From: Oscheius dolichura
Lineage: Eukaryota > Nematoda > Chromadorea > Rhabditida > Rhabditidae
Assembly (NCBI GenBank): GCA_932521035.1
Contig: OW051497.1
Span: 434,001 to 498,000, forward strand
DNA: 64,000 bases
Reading direction: 5' to 3'
The notes beneath the pieces are model-generated. The model saw only the letters and a program-made list of their open reading frames with translations. It ran no database searches and was not told the DNA's origin. Each line of letters starts with the position of its first letter. Positions within the stretch are counted from its first letter, which is position 1. The translations under genes were made by a program, and so were the position numbers. Shown here in pieces: positions 36,491 through 47,037 of this stretch.

Positions 36491-36511
36491 GCCCGGCGCT
36501 TCGCGCCGGGC
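36491..36511. repeat. Perfect 9-bp GC hairpin near the insertion end
   Basis: GCCCGGCGC and GCGCCGGGC flank a TTC loop, about 12 bp before the reverse transcriptase frame resumes. A hairpin shortly before the 3' end is typical of Helitrons and some other rolling-circle elements, but the Helitron CTRR end is not seen. Confidence 0.7.
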
Positions 36512-36519
36512 TCGATTTG

Positions 36520-37384
36520 CAATAAGACAAGTGATTGCCGATACAGTAGAAAAAGAAGACAAAATGGTGACTGTCTTCATAGATTTAGAAAAAGCATATG
36601 ACTCGATTCCACGAAATCAAATATGGAGTGCCCTAAGAAGAAGAAAAATATCGGAATCCATGGTAAATCTAATTGAAGATACATACGCGAAGAACAAGAC
36701 TACAGTAAAAACATCAGCTGGAACAACAAATAGTTTTGAAATAAAAACAGGGGTACATCAAGGATCCGCACTAAGCCCATTCCTATTCAATGTTGTAATA
36801 GATGAAGCAATCGGAGATATACTACAAGAAACACCGGTCAATATGTTATATGCGGACGACATTGTCATAATTGGAAAGCAAATCAAGGAAGTAGAAGACC
36901 GACTACAACAAATACAGGAAAGGCTAGAAAATATAGGAATGAAGATAAACATGGATAAAACAGAAGCTATGATAATAGGAGGAGAAGAAACAGTAATGAA
37001 GGAAAGATATGGAGGGATAATAAAAAGAGTGGAACAGTTCAAATACCTAGGAAGTATAATAACAACCGACAACATTATCAACGCTGATATGGACAATAGA
37101 ATAAGATGCGGATGGCAAAAGTTTACAGCATGCAAGGAGATACTCCTGGATAAAAGAGTATCTGTAAGACTGAAAGGAAGAATCCTAAAAACAGTAGTAC
37201 GCCCTGCAATATTATATGGAGCAGAATTTTGGCCGGTAACACAAGAAATGGAGAAAAGAGTGAATATAAAATGAAAATGGCAAAATGGGCGTGTGGACTG
37301 AACAGAATGGACAAAGTGCCCAATAGACACATCAATGGATCACTACCAATGAGAAAAATATCTGACAAAATGAAAGAAAAAAGG
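36520..37384 (+). pseudogene. Reverse transcriptase, palm and thumb part (RTE-like), broken
   Basis: The frame from about 36531 to 37274 holds the palm: FIDLEKAYDSIPR, GVHQGSALSPFLFNVVIDEA, MLYADDIVIIG with both catalytic Asp residues, MNMDK-type thumb sequence and FKYLGSIIT. It ends at TGA 37272-37274, and RTE-like sequence (MAKWACGLNRMDKVPNRHI) continues in another frame to 37384. Confidence 0.85.
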
Positions 37385-37748
37385 CTCGTCCGGTAAACAT
37401 GAAGAAGACCGTTGAGATCGGGTATAATCCTCTTTGACCTGGTCTGAACCAGGACCATTTCATTTCTTCATTCTTCTGTCTATCATGGCCTTCATAGGTC
37501 TGACCGGATCTTTCTCCCTGGCTACTTCTGACCCGCCACTTGTCCCTGCTCTGGTTCCGGTTCCGGCTGCTCCCGCTCACCTTCCGCCAGTCGCCTTCGA
37601 AGGACCCGCACCTCTGGTATGTTTTAAATTATTCCTTTTTAATTGCAAACCTCAACTATTCAACAATCGAATTATTTAATTTCAGGCGATGACCATGTGG
37701 GTGCTCGCTGTAGAGCTGCTGGAACGCCTGCTGGATCAGCACCAGTGA
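37385..37748 (+). CDS. Member B of the Pro-rich small-protein family
   Basis: The right part of the shared element, including TATAAT at 37423-37428, precedes an ATG at 37485. Exon 1 (37485-37616) encodes MAFIGLTGSFSLATSDPP and a Pro/Val-rich stretch ending FEGPAPL. After an intron (37617-37685, 69 nt) exon 2 (37686-37748) encodes AMTMWVLAVELLERLLDQHQ and a stop. The product is 64 residues. The 5' part of its element lies 3.6 kb upstream, beyond the LINE fragment, so its expression may be altered. Confidence 0.6.
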
Positions 37749-38124
37749 TTATTTGAATGAAGTTTTGGATTTCTTGTTTATTTTGTTTTATTAGTTTCTT
37801 AGTATTTGGCGCAAGCACTTTTTTTGGTATACTCTTTTGGTACGTGCTTATTGAAATTATTGGAATTTTCTATCCGACCGGGAAAGTGGGGTATAGTTTC
37901 CTGGAACGCGTCATATTGGGTTTTCGACAGCACTGCCTTTCTTCTCTTCAAATGGACTACCAGGCCCACAAAGGTTTTAGTCACTATTCTCGTCAAAGGG
38001 AACTAGGATATGTTGAACGGTATTGTATTCACCTCAAAGAAAATGTAAGCTGAGGAATGTCAACTCTACCAACCAACCATGAAATCCCCAGCTGTCCGTC
38101 TCCAGTTCCGGAAGAACGGGGCTC

Positions 38125-38278
38125 AGGTAGCGGAGATAGTAAACGAACCGACGGAAACGAGCCGAGCCGTAGATTCCCGGGACAGACCGTCTCGTCCGGT
38201 AGAAATGAATAAGACTGTCGAGCTCAGGTATAATCCTCTTTGATCTGGCCTGGACCAGGGTCATTTCATTTCTTCATT
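38125..38278 (+). promoter_or_regulatory. Shared upstream element of family member C
   Basis: This is the uninterrupted form of the element. It has the purine-rich block, AGCCGAGCCGTAGATTCC, the hairpin at about 38176-38199, TATAAT at 38229-38234 and TTTCATTTCTTCAT directly before the start codon. It serves as the reference for the insertions seen in A and B. Confidence 0.75.
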
Positions 38279-38621
38279 ATGGCTTTCATCATGGCAGCAG
38301 CCGGCTGGCTCCAGGCCTTCTCGTCTTCGGCTGCTTCTCCGCCCCCGCCGCCGCGTCCGCCCCACGTTCCGACCAGGGATGAGTCCACCCTCCTCCAAGT
38401 ATGTTTATGAGTCAGTCTCCGTGTGAAGTGAGCCTGTGAATGGTTTAAAAACCATTGATTTCAGTAGAACTGCCCTGTTTCAGGCGATGCTCGTCAGAGT
38501 GAACGTTGCAGAAAAAAGGCTCAGCTCCAAAGCATCCGAGATAACTAATAGTACAGAGTTTTATTTGATTACTTGTGATTTATTTCTTCTTGATTTCTTG
38601 TCTCGGTTTGCTTTTTTGTAA
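38279..38621 (+). CDS. Member C of the Pro-rich small-protein family
   Basis: Exon 1 (38279-38398) encodes MAFIMAAAGWLQAFSSSAAS, a Pro-rich run and DESTLLQ. The intron runs 38399-38483 (85 nt), and exon 2 starts at 38484 with AMLVRVNVAEKR. Compared with A, exon 2 has lost about 25 bp including the shared stop, so the frame runs into what is 3' UTR in A (the STEFYLIT..FLSRFAFL tail) to a TAA near 38621. The product may be a variant or decaying copy. Confidence 0.55.
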
Positions 38622-38740
38622 TTGGCCCCACGACTTAAAAAGTATTTTTATTCTTCTTCAAACTGATAAGGAATCTGACCGCCTTGAGCTTGTGCCTCCT
38701 CACTATGGATTCCGTCAAAAGCTGAGACATAAATAATGTA

Positions 38741-39160
38741 TTGTATGCTCACCCAAAAGAACGCTATAAAGTGAGCTACGTTCAAACCATTGTTTCTTTT
38801 GGAACAGGCCCAAGAATTCTCCCAGTTCTTAGGGCTGCCCGTCTCATAGATTTCTCCGGGCAGCGTCGGAGGTTTTTTTCAGCGCGTCACACATACTGCC
38901 CCGCTTATATGTCCTGTTCGACGAACTTTTTGGTTCCGAGCAGACCCATTTATATGGTCACCTTCTGTTCAAACTACAGTTCCCCCGAAGAAGAGGATAA
39001 GAATAGCTGGAGCGCAATATGTTGCGCGCCAAGCGACAGGATTCTCTCCATTTTGGGCAAAGGAAGTAGATGTAATGGAGCGGCTAACGATCCAGACGAT
39101 ATATCACAAATTGTGGCGGCGAGGGCTGACAAGCAGATGCCCTTTCCAGTTCCTCGTTAG
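38741..39160 (+). CDS. Unrecognised 139-codon ORF, doubtful
   Basis: An uninterrupted frame lies between family member C and the lipase. It has several cysteines in its C-terminal two thirds (SARHTYCPAYMSC, VTFC, ICCAPS), no signal peptide and no splice context. CTATAAA at 38764 falls within the frame and not upstream. No family is recognised, and it may be a chance ORF. Confidence 0.2.
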   Translation: MYAHPKERYKVSYVQTIVSFGTGPRILPVLRAARLIDFSGQRRRFFSARHTYCPAYMSCSTNFLVPSRPIYMVTFCSNYSSPEEEDKNSWSAICCAPSDRILSILGKGSRCNGAANDPDDISQIVAARADKQMPFPVPR

Positions 39161-39244
39161 CCTTGGCAATCGAAATGAATCAAAAGGTATCACTTTATGA
39201 AAGCAGTGAAAAAACAAAAATAACGACTAAATACTAAGTTGAGA

Positions 39245-40476
39245 TCAATTTTTGAAGTCTTTCCGGTACTGTAATTGCATGGTGTGTAGTTGTTCGGGAA
39301 GGGCGTGGAACATGGTGTCATCGTGGGAGACTTTTTCAAGCTGAAATTGTTTTGAAGTCGGTGAGTACAGTAAGAGTCCCCCACCTTTATTTCCTTGGCT
39401 CCCCTCAAAGAGGACGGAATCTCCTGGCAAGATGTCCACGTTCCCACGATTTCGTCTCCAGTGGAGTGGATATAATATCGATGACGACCTTCATATCCCT
39501 CCCTGGAACAGAACAGTTCAGAAAAAGAGCGTCGTACTTGGAATTTATGTCAGAGAGAAAACGGGAGGCGCAATGGAGGCCAGTCTCAATTCCGCATAGT
39601 CCCGGGAAGGAGAAGTCACACATCTGGGCTCCTGAAAACTGTGTTTTGATCTGTGATGCAGTTTTTCGATTAGCGAGACAGAAAGGGGCTTTAGATTCGC
39701 GAATTTGGTAGCATTTTAAAGTAAGTGAGCCCCAGGGAGAAGAAGAGAATGAAGTCCCTACCGTAATTAGCCCCGGCAATGGAGACGAAGGTGTGAATCC
39801 TCTTGGTCAGCGGCCGCCCGACGAATTCTCCTGTATCGATGCATCTCCCACCCATAATTGCCTGAATATTGAATTTTACAATAGTCAGGAATAGGAATAA
39901 ACCTTTCGAGTAATAGGAGAGCCCATAGAATAAGCCATGACGTCGATGTCCGACCTGTAGTACCTCATAGTCGCCACTAGGAAGTTCCTGACCTGGAAAA
40001 TTCTTTAAATGTGGCACAGGAAAAAAGATGTACCTGTTTGACATGCTCACACTTCAAGCTCTCTCCAAAAGCTTCTCCCAGTCCTTGGTCACCATCTCCC
40101 CAAGAGGTAGCCAGGACGTGATGAGCTTCCCATCCTAAAATTCGATTTATATATTCTAAAAAGGGTAGACTTACCATTTCTGCTCAAAATATCTCTGTTC
40201 CTCCAAAGATAGCCAGCCCGATTGCGTAAGCCGTGGATGAAAACGACGGGACGGCGTCTAAAAAATGAAAGTTCTTGACGATTTCAGTAGAAGACCCTAC
40301 GTTCTGGGAACATCTCCTCCTCCGAAGCTGCCGTCTCCATTGGGACCAAGATCCGCTCTGTTCATTTTTTCTGCGTGTACTTCACCATAATGCTTCTTCA
40401 GAAAGTCCAAGAAATGACTGTCCAAGATAGAGACAACCGAAGGAATAACCAAAGCATACACCACGACACCAAACAT
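39245..40476 (-). CDS. Secreted class-2 triacylglycerol lipase (LIPS-like), with an apparent frame slip
   Basis: This enzyme hydrolyses acylglycerol esters. The ATG at 40476 opens a signal peptide (MFGVVVYALVIPSVVS). RRPVVFIHGLRNRAGY forms the oxyanion region. VMAYSMGSPITRKAIMGG contains the nucleophile serine, in an A-Y-S-M-G variant usual for this family. IHTFVSIAGANYG, a CDFSFPGLC stretch, YYIHSTGDEIVG (catalytic Asp) and KVSHDDTMF (catalytic His) follow in order. Introns are 35-44 nt except one of about 130 nt. Between the Asp and His motifs the frame changes by one base near 39440 without a credible intron, so this is either a frame-breaking deletion or a sequence error. An aatttcag acceptor lies 14 nt before the ATG. 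Confidence 0.82.
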
Positions 40477-40609
40477 GGGAGTCTGCTGTCTGAAATTCTC
40501 ATGGTCTCCTCTGTCCTTATAAGGGCATTGCCGTAGGGGGCAGTCTACTGTTGCCGATAAATCACGGAACAACACACACTTGATTCGGCTTGCTACGCGG
40601 CTCATTGCG

Positions 40610-41330
40610 TACCTGCGGCTGTTCGGACCGCAATCCGGTTTGTCGTGACACTTTTCTTAGAGGTTTTGATTTGGAGATCAGAATGATATTAACACGCTCT
40701 TTTGATCCCTGGTTGTTTGGGTGGAAACAATTGGCATCAGGCCTTTGTGATCGTTCCCTTCCTGTAATCTATTGCCAGAGGTCCAATTTGGGAGGAGTGA
40801 TCCCCGAAAAAAAAAGTGGGCTATGGTCACACCCCCAAAATTGCTTTCGAGCTATGGTCACACTTTTCGGGCTATCGTCACATATGTGCGATATCCTAAC
40901 CAATTTTCAGATTTTTACTGTTACTTGTATGTTTTTTTAGAAGATTTGTGTATTTTCTACCTGAATATGCTGATAGTTGAAGGAGAGTATACAGTGTATA
41001 TGTAGTTTATTCGGCTATGGGAACAAGTATTTATGATTTTCTGTTGCAGAATCTTGTCATACGAGATAAATATTCTTTACACTTCTCGCGTGTGGCACCA
41101 TTCTTCTCTATATCATCAGCAAATTCGGTCATTGATTTGGCCACAGCGTCTCGCCTTTCTTGGTCTCGTCGATGAAGCTTCTTCTCCCGGTTCTCCTGCG
41201 CAGCCTCAAGTTATAAAATATAAAACTACAACTGATGTTTATCCCGGCTACATCAAAATATGCTGCTAGCTGCATTGTTCGAAGAGCATCTAAAACCTCG
41301 TCGAGCGGCGGATGTTGAACCATATCGAGT
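40610..41330. other. Intergenic stretch
   Basis: Between the lipase and the transposase relic I see no exon chain. A few short direct repeats (gctatggtcaca and gctatcgtcaca) occur near 40820-40880. Confidence 0.4.
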
Positions 41331-41339
41331 TTTTTCTCT

Positions 41340-42960
41340 AGCTCACTTTAAACATCAGAATAATTAGAGAGAAAAATGTATCTAACCTATGCCAGTATTC
41401 TGCCGCATTGCTGGTTCGCTGAGCTACGATTCCAAATTTATGCCACAAATCTTTGAAAGTACCGTTTTCGCCCCATGTCTGGTCAAAATATTTGATGAAC
41501 GCCAGACATGTGCTGCTAGCGGGATGTCCATCGGCTACTGGGCTTTCAAGCACTCCGGACAAAGGAATCAGCTCCTATTGTAATCGTAGAACAGATAGGA
41601 AATTCACATACTTTAGGAAGAAACGAGATGGCCAGCAGCAGATCGTACCCCTGGCTTACTTCAGGATATTCATCAAAATACTGATCCAGCCCCAATTTAT
41701 GGCACATTCTAACAAAACACATTGTGAGGTGAAAGAAACAGCCTTGGACACAATCTTCAGAGAACGTCTAGAAAAAGTTGTGCTTGGAGAGGAAGTAGAT
41801 TTATCTCTTCAATGGCTTTGATTGCTCCAATCTCGTAGTCAACTACGAATTTCAAATGTTCGATGTCGCACTTCGCTGCTAGAACCTGATCCTTCAGTAT
41901 TTTAAAGAGCTTTTTATAGGCTTGCTTGATGTGCGTAGATACGAAGGCAAGCAGTAAGGGGGCCTGATGCCCTGTCCGAGTTATCCCGTGGCAAACGTAT
42001 AACTGTCCCGATCTTCCAAGCTCAGAAGGTTGTACTTTATGACACCCATCGGCCACAATGTGAGTAAGCCCTTTTCGGTATACATAATGAGCTCCTTCGC
42101 GGTATCAACACGAACAAATGGGTGAGGCGGACCAATGACATCATTCACTACGTCCGGGAGAATTAAACTGTTCTTAAATTTATCCTGAAAACTAAGAGTT
42201 TTTTTAAAAATAAAATCATTACATACCGTTACACCTCCCATTACGGACTTCCTTTTCTCAGATCTTTGCATGGATTTTACGAGACCCAGATTCTCTTTTT
42301 AAAGTCAGCGTATTTTTGTCCAAGTTCTTCTCGCTCGCTCAAACCTTAAAAAGGTAATATCACACGCCAGAAAAAATATACTTTTCGAAGAATCGCTGAC
42401 TATTGCTTTGAGTGCATCTTCATAAGTAGTTTTAGGTCGGCGGTAAGTGTCCGATTTCCTCACATCCTGATTTGTTTTCTAAACAAAACGCTGGACAGAC
42501 GCTTCTGTCCACTTCTGTGCTTTACAATCGTGTCCTTTTGTAGGATCGGAACCGAACACTCCATCTTTTACCTTTAAAAGTTTTGAATTTAGGTAGCAGA
42601 TGATTTTAATAGATAAACAGGGCATTATAGTCCGTTTCCAACCGAAAAGACGCGTAATTTTTCATTTTTGGTCTGTTTGGTGGCGCGAGGATACACAATT
42701 AACCTTTAGCCGCGGTTTTTCTGTTGGAAACCGACTATATAACGTTACCATAAACTTCAGCTCTTTCCCGAAGTGATTTTTACAGTTTGTGCATATATAT
42801 ACATCTCCCTTTTTTATGGTTCTTCGGTAATGAAACTGATAACAAGAGTCTCCATCTCTGAAATAAGCTTTTAATCAAGGAAATGACGAGAGAATATACC
42901 TATACGCCATGGTTGGGTGCTTTGCAAATCTTGAATCCCAATAGATGGCTTCAAATGATT
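41340..42960 (-). pseudogene. MULE/FLYWCH-type transposase relic
   Basis: Fragments in several frames resemble Mutator-like transposases. A FLYWCH-like zinc motif (YQFHYRR..GDVYICTNCKNH) lies near 42770-42860. The central part includes LLLAFVSTHIKQAYKKLFKILKDQV and VVDYEIGAIKAIEEI, corresponding to the region around the DDE aspartate. The C-terminal AEYWHR motif comes near 41400. Stops and frame changes separate them, and no terminal inverted repeats were identified. Confidence 0.6.
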
Positions 42961-43596
42961 TTCTTGCTGATTCTTCTTGATCTCTGTTTGACATGGCTTG
43001 CACTTGTTGAGCACTATTTAAACTTGTAGTGCAGCCAAGCAGATTAGCAAAAATAAGCTGCTGACTACTAGTGCCTATTCATATTTTAAGTAATTGAGAG
43101 GAATATTTCAGTTACTTTGAACATCCTGGGCAGGCGCCCATGCAGAACAAAGGGCGAGATTTCATCCTCGAAAGTTTTTCAAGTGAAAATTAGATTACAC
43201 AGTAGACCTTAGATATTCGTATCATCGAAAGAACTCGACGTAAATAGTAACTTTTGTTTTAAGAGTAAGGAAGTTCCGCCGTTAAGTCATGAGATATACG
43301 CTATTTAGGCTTAGTTTAGGCTTTAGGAAGGACGCTTTGAAGGAAAAATTCGAATACATCGCAGACGTTGAATATTACTGCCCATCGAAAGATCTAGACG
43401 GCTATACATTGTCTTTTTTTAAAAGATGTCGACACCTATACTTTGTCGTTTTTTGTGCTTTCCCAGCTGAAAACTTATGGAACTCTGAACTCTTTTTTGA
43501 TTACTTTCCTCGAACCATTTCCCCCTGTCTTGTCTTGTCCCGGAAAATGGCCTGCCCCGAACCAATTCAATTACTGCAGTTATCGCTTCTTGAGCC

Positions 43597-45075
43597 ATGG
43601 CTAGGGAGAATATTCTTGTTATGGATATTATGACACTATTCTTGCAAGCTCTAGGGATCGTTTCTTCTCTTCTGTTACTGTATCTTTCGCAGTAAGCTGT
43701 CTAATCTTCATGAAACAATCTCTTTTCCAGCAAGGTGAAGCTAGTGAGGAGTCCAAATCTGCACCTGACTTTTGCCCTAATTTGGTCAGACTTTCTCCAC
43801 TCCGTAACCTGTAAGTTATCTGAAAAATATCGTAATAAAACGGCCTAGCTATTCCTTATACAGTATACTTGACAGTCCACTGGAGACCGGATTACTTCAC
43901 CATGGATCCTCTGGCAGTTATGGTGACCGCCATTCCTCTGCCTTTCCAGCTAAAAGTCAACCTTGTGATTATCATAGCCGTGGCCATCGATAGGATACTG
44001 GTAAGTTGGTACTTATTGTAATCTATGGGAGACTACGGTATCCACAGGCTGTAATTTTTCCCTGGCCTAGATTCCAAACCGCTGGGTATCCGCCAGAGAG
44101 TCTCAAAGCTGTCGAAAGACAAAATGCCGCTCATTGCTCCTGATATCATCCAGCTCGCAATATGAACGAATTCTCATGTGCTAATGTGAGATTCGAACAC
44201 TTCTCATTTCCTCCTTTCCTTTCACATTCAACTCCGATTTGTCATCAAATAAACCAGATTGAAACAGGTCGAGGGATATGCTGATAAATCAGGAAGTTGC
44301 TCGGGGCCAGTTGTACGAGATAACAACAGGCGCTCGTACTTTATAATTGAATATTATATTTCAGGCTATTTTCTACCCTGCCTTCTACCGTATGAAAAAT
44401 CACAAGTTCTACACAATAAAGACGCTAGCCTTAGCTGTCGCTGGGGGTATCTTTGACGTGGGTCTAGCCTTCGCCACCTGCCCCTTTACCGAGAGACCAA
44501 ATTGTTCCACATTTGGGTGTTTTGCCAGCACACAATTTAAATATTACTGGGGAGCCAGCAATGCTGTAAATTTCTACAAGGAAAATAGGGATATGTTCTT
44601 CAGGGAATGGGATTCCTGGTTGTGATCCTCATAATATTGATTGTCTACAAGTTGGAGATCCTCTCAACCGAATCACAATTCATGGGGACTACAAAAAAGG
44701 AGAAGATGCGATTCCGGAAGGTAATACAGTATCCATAGTCCAGATAATAGTGATTCTTCAGGCAAACAAGTCCGCTCTTTGTACTCTAATTTGTTCCTTG
44801 TTCTGCATAACTGTTCCAGCAATGGCTGCAGGAATATCAGACCTAGCTGGTTCCACCTGGCTCACTTTCCTGACAGCTGGGCCATTCTATGTACTTGGCC
44901 TTCTAGCTGCAGGTAAACGAGGAGATGATAACAAAAAAAGGACAATTTATTTTCAGGATGTTGTCATAGTGTAACACAGTTAATCCTCAACAAGGAGCTC
45001 ATCTTCAAGTACAGCGCTCCAGTAACTTCCATAACGCCTACGATGATAGTTAGATCAGAAATATTACGATCATAG
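43597..45075 (+). CDS. Serpentine (7TM) chemoreceptor-like GPCR, nematode type
   Basis: Exons are 43597-43691, 43731-43809, 43864-44000, then 44365 to about 44566, about 44604 to 44720, about 44761 to 44913 and a last exon to TAG 45073-45075. Introns of 38-39 nt occur. Helix 1 is LQALGIVSSLLLLYLS, and helix 2 follows LVRSPNLHLTFALI. Helix 3 ends VAIDRIL, continued by A-IFYP-AFYR, the Asp-Arg plus Phe-Tyr-Pro pattern of nematode chemoreceptors. Later helices include LALAVAGGIFDVGLAF, MGFLVVILIILIVYKL and LCTLICSLFCITVP. An additional exon candidate at 44048-44143 starts in the same phase with A-VIFP and ends in a stop. The N-terminus is uncertain. AATAAA lies near 45085. Confidence 0.75.
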
Positions 45076-45659
45076 TGTGTTCTAATAATAAATCACCGGA
45101 GTTTCCTTCGTTAAATCCGTTTAATCTTAGCTGCGCGCGGAATGATGATTTGAAGAACAGGAAGGGCTTTCGGATCTACGCAGGCGATTCGTTGCGCTGA
45201 CCTTGATAATACTGTTTAGGGAAGTTGTTGAAAATCAGCAGAGTATCATTTCTATGAAAGAAGGAGGCAGAAATCCTTCTCGAGATACCCTAGACCATTT
45301 CCTCTGCGGCAATTGCCGACTGTCAGTAGGGTGGTTCGGGCCGAAGATTGATTACCCTGGTCACCGTCCTTCCTTCAAGGACAGGAAGAGAATTGTAACG
45401 GCACTGAAGGTCGAGCAGTATGGCCATCACGATTTATTCCGATAAGAACGAAATTCAAATGCGCAATAGCAACAAGAAACTTCAACAAACTTTCATTGAC
45501 AGGAATCTCTTTAACATCAGAGAAGTATGCAGCGTTTCTTCTCAGCAAAGGGATTCTCCTTCCCAGTGTCGGCCCCCATCAGAGGATCGTCATTCTTGTT
45601 CTCCTCGCAGTAGGCAAGAAGACTAAAAGGAACCTCAGCACAATAAATAGGAGCAGAGC

Positions 45660-45980
45660 TTACGCAGAAGCCGTCTCGGAGATCTTCTTCCTTTCGATTT
45701 TAACATGAGCAGAGAGCTGCTCAATGTAGTGCTCGTACTCTTCCATCTTCCTGAAAGGATAAGGCCATAGGGATGGGACATTTCTCAGAGAGCACAAGGC
45801 GAGAGCCGCAAACATTCTAATGAAGAAAGAACACTTCCCCTTACATTTTTTGAGGAATTTAATTATCGCCCTGCTGACGTTTAATTGTCTCAATATAGGG
45901 GCAATTGAAGGACGTGTCATCCCACTCAATCTTTTCCAAGGTTTAATTCCGGACGGGCGATGAGATGCAAACTCAAAGAT
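45660..45980 (-). CDS. Possible small basic protein, two exons
   Basis: An exon at 45980-45845 (after an atcaag acceptor) joins in frame across a 94-nt intron to 45750-45660, giving a basic, helical C-terminus (KMEEYEHYIEQLSAHVKIERKK). I found no start exon and no minus-strand polyadenylation signal, and AATAAA on the opposite strand at about 45643 argues for a plus-strand transcript ending here. It is unrecognised and doubtful. Confidence 0.25.
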   Translation of the reverse strand: MFEFASHRPSGIKPWKRLSGMTRPSIAPILRQLNVSRAIIKFLKKCKGKCSFFIRMFAALALCSLRNVPSLWPYPFRKMEEYEHYIEQLSAHVKIERKKISETASA

Positions 45981-46857
45981 CTTGATTATAAAAGGAAATT
46001 ACTGTAGAGTATTTGAAGTTAATTTAAAATTCATGAAACGTAAAATGTGCATTTTTGCAGCCGAATTTTAGCAAGAATTGAATCAACAAATATAATTGTC
46101 GGGGGAATTCTGAGTACTAATACAGGAGGACAATTTGTTCTTGTTGTTCTACTTACGATCCCTAATGAGACGCAGAAATTAGAACCAAAAGATAATCCCT
46201 TTCCCATGATTTTCAATGCTAATTAGTGTAAAAAGGTGTTAGATATCGGGACAACTCGCAACATTTTTGACTCCGCTGGGCTTTGTACCCTCTTTTTTGC
46301 CTACTTTTTGTTCCAGAAAGAGCTAAACTTTCCCATTTAATGGGTTTTTAAGGATTTTAGGGCGTTTCCAACTGTAATCTGAAGGAACCGAGCCAAAGTA
46401 GCAGAGAAAATGATCTACGAGGCCACAAGAACGAGTGAAATCTTATAAGTGGGCTCCTAATCAATGAAATTTAAGGGCTTCAAGCAATTTGGCTTCCCCT
46501 GGGCGTGTTTTTCTACCCTAGAAGGTATTAAAATAAGGGAAACATTAAAAATGGCATAGTCATTCTTAACTATACGAGTGTTGTCTGAAATATAAGGCTT
46601 GTTGCACCTGCTGCGCATGGTATACCACATAAACAATCGTAAATCCGAAAAGTTTAACATCTGCCGTATCACAGGGGGAAAATATCAAGCTGTCTAGCAG
46701 AACCCACAACCAGGGAAATAATCTAAAATAGCTCTATGAATTTTTCTGTTCCCCGCCTCGATGCAATTTCTTACTGACGCACATACGAAGAAAAAAAGAT
46801 CAGCAGCGGATTACTTTGCTTAACAAATTATCACAAGGCATGAATTATTTAAATAAT

Positions 46858-47037
46858 GGACGTTTTCCCGGTAGAGATCACATTATTTCTCATCATCTGT
46901 TTATTTCTCAATTCTCACGGTCAAATGATGTCCGAAGCCCTTTGTGAATCTAATCCTCTTGATGTTTCTGAGAATTTCTGTTATTCACATTTTCAGTTCC
47001 TAATAGATGTCTTCAACCGACAAGATGGCCGCTGAAC
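46858..47037 (+). CDS. Possible 59-codon secreted peptide ORF
   Basis: An ATG at 46858 gives a signal-like N-terminus (LFLIICLFLNSHG) followed by a short segment with two cysteines. It overlaps the start of the G-gamma gene in another frame. It may instead be the promoter or 5' UTR intron of G-gamma, whose acceptor ttttcag is at 46991-46996. Confidence 0.2.

Larger units (their letters stand above)
34366..36519. mobile_element. Nested insertion splitting the reverse transcriptase
   Basis: The two reverse transcriptase halves are separated by about 2.15 kb that has no counterpart in the enzyme. It contains a 665-bp inverted-arm structure (34370-35034), two copies of a GC-rich hairpin, a diverged tandem dimer of about 322 bp and a terminal GC hairpin (36491-36511). 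No transposase is recognisable. A minus-strand ORF (34705-35259, 184 codons) crosses the right arm but looks like read-through of repeats. Confidence 0.7.
33801..37384 (+). mobile_element. RTE-like LINE fragment carrying nested insertions
   Basis: The first part encodes ERWKEYY, the TGKSPEADGIPIEVWKA block and IPIFKRKGDASECGNY, the N-terminal signature of RTE-clade reverse transcriptases. After a frame change it runs on to about 34365 (LLAHTFKLYEKILERRLRQI). It then stops, and resumes at about 36520 with the FIDLEKAYDS block, GVHQGSALSPFLF and the catalytic YADDIVI at 36846-36866. A stop interrupts the frame at 37272, and homologous coding continues out of frame to 37384. Both ends are truncated and there is no endonuclease, so the copy is dead. 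Confidence 0.85.

Noticed and set aside
39405-39779. The 124-codon minus ORF as a separate gene
   Set aside because: It is lipase exon sequence read through introns; the lipase exon chain accounts for it.
43305-43327. Interstitial nematode telomere repeat (TTAGGC)
   Set aside because: Only two imperfect units are present; chance in AT-rich DNA is enough.
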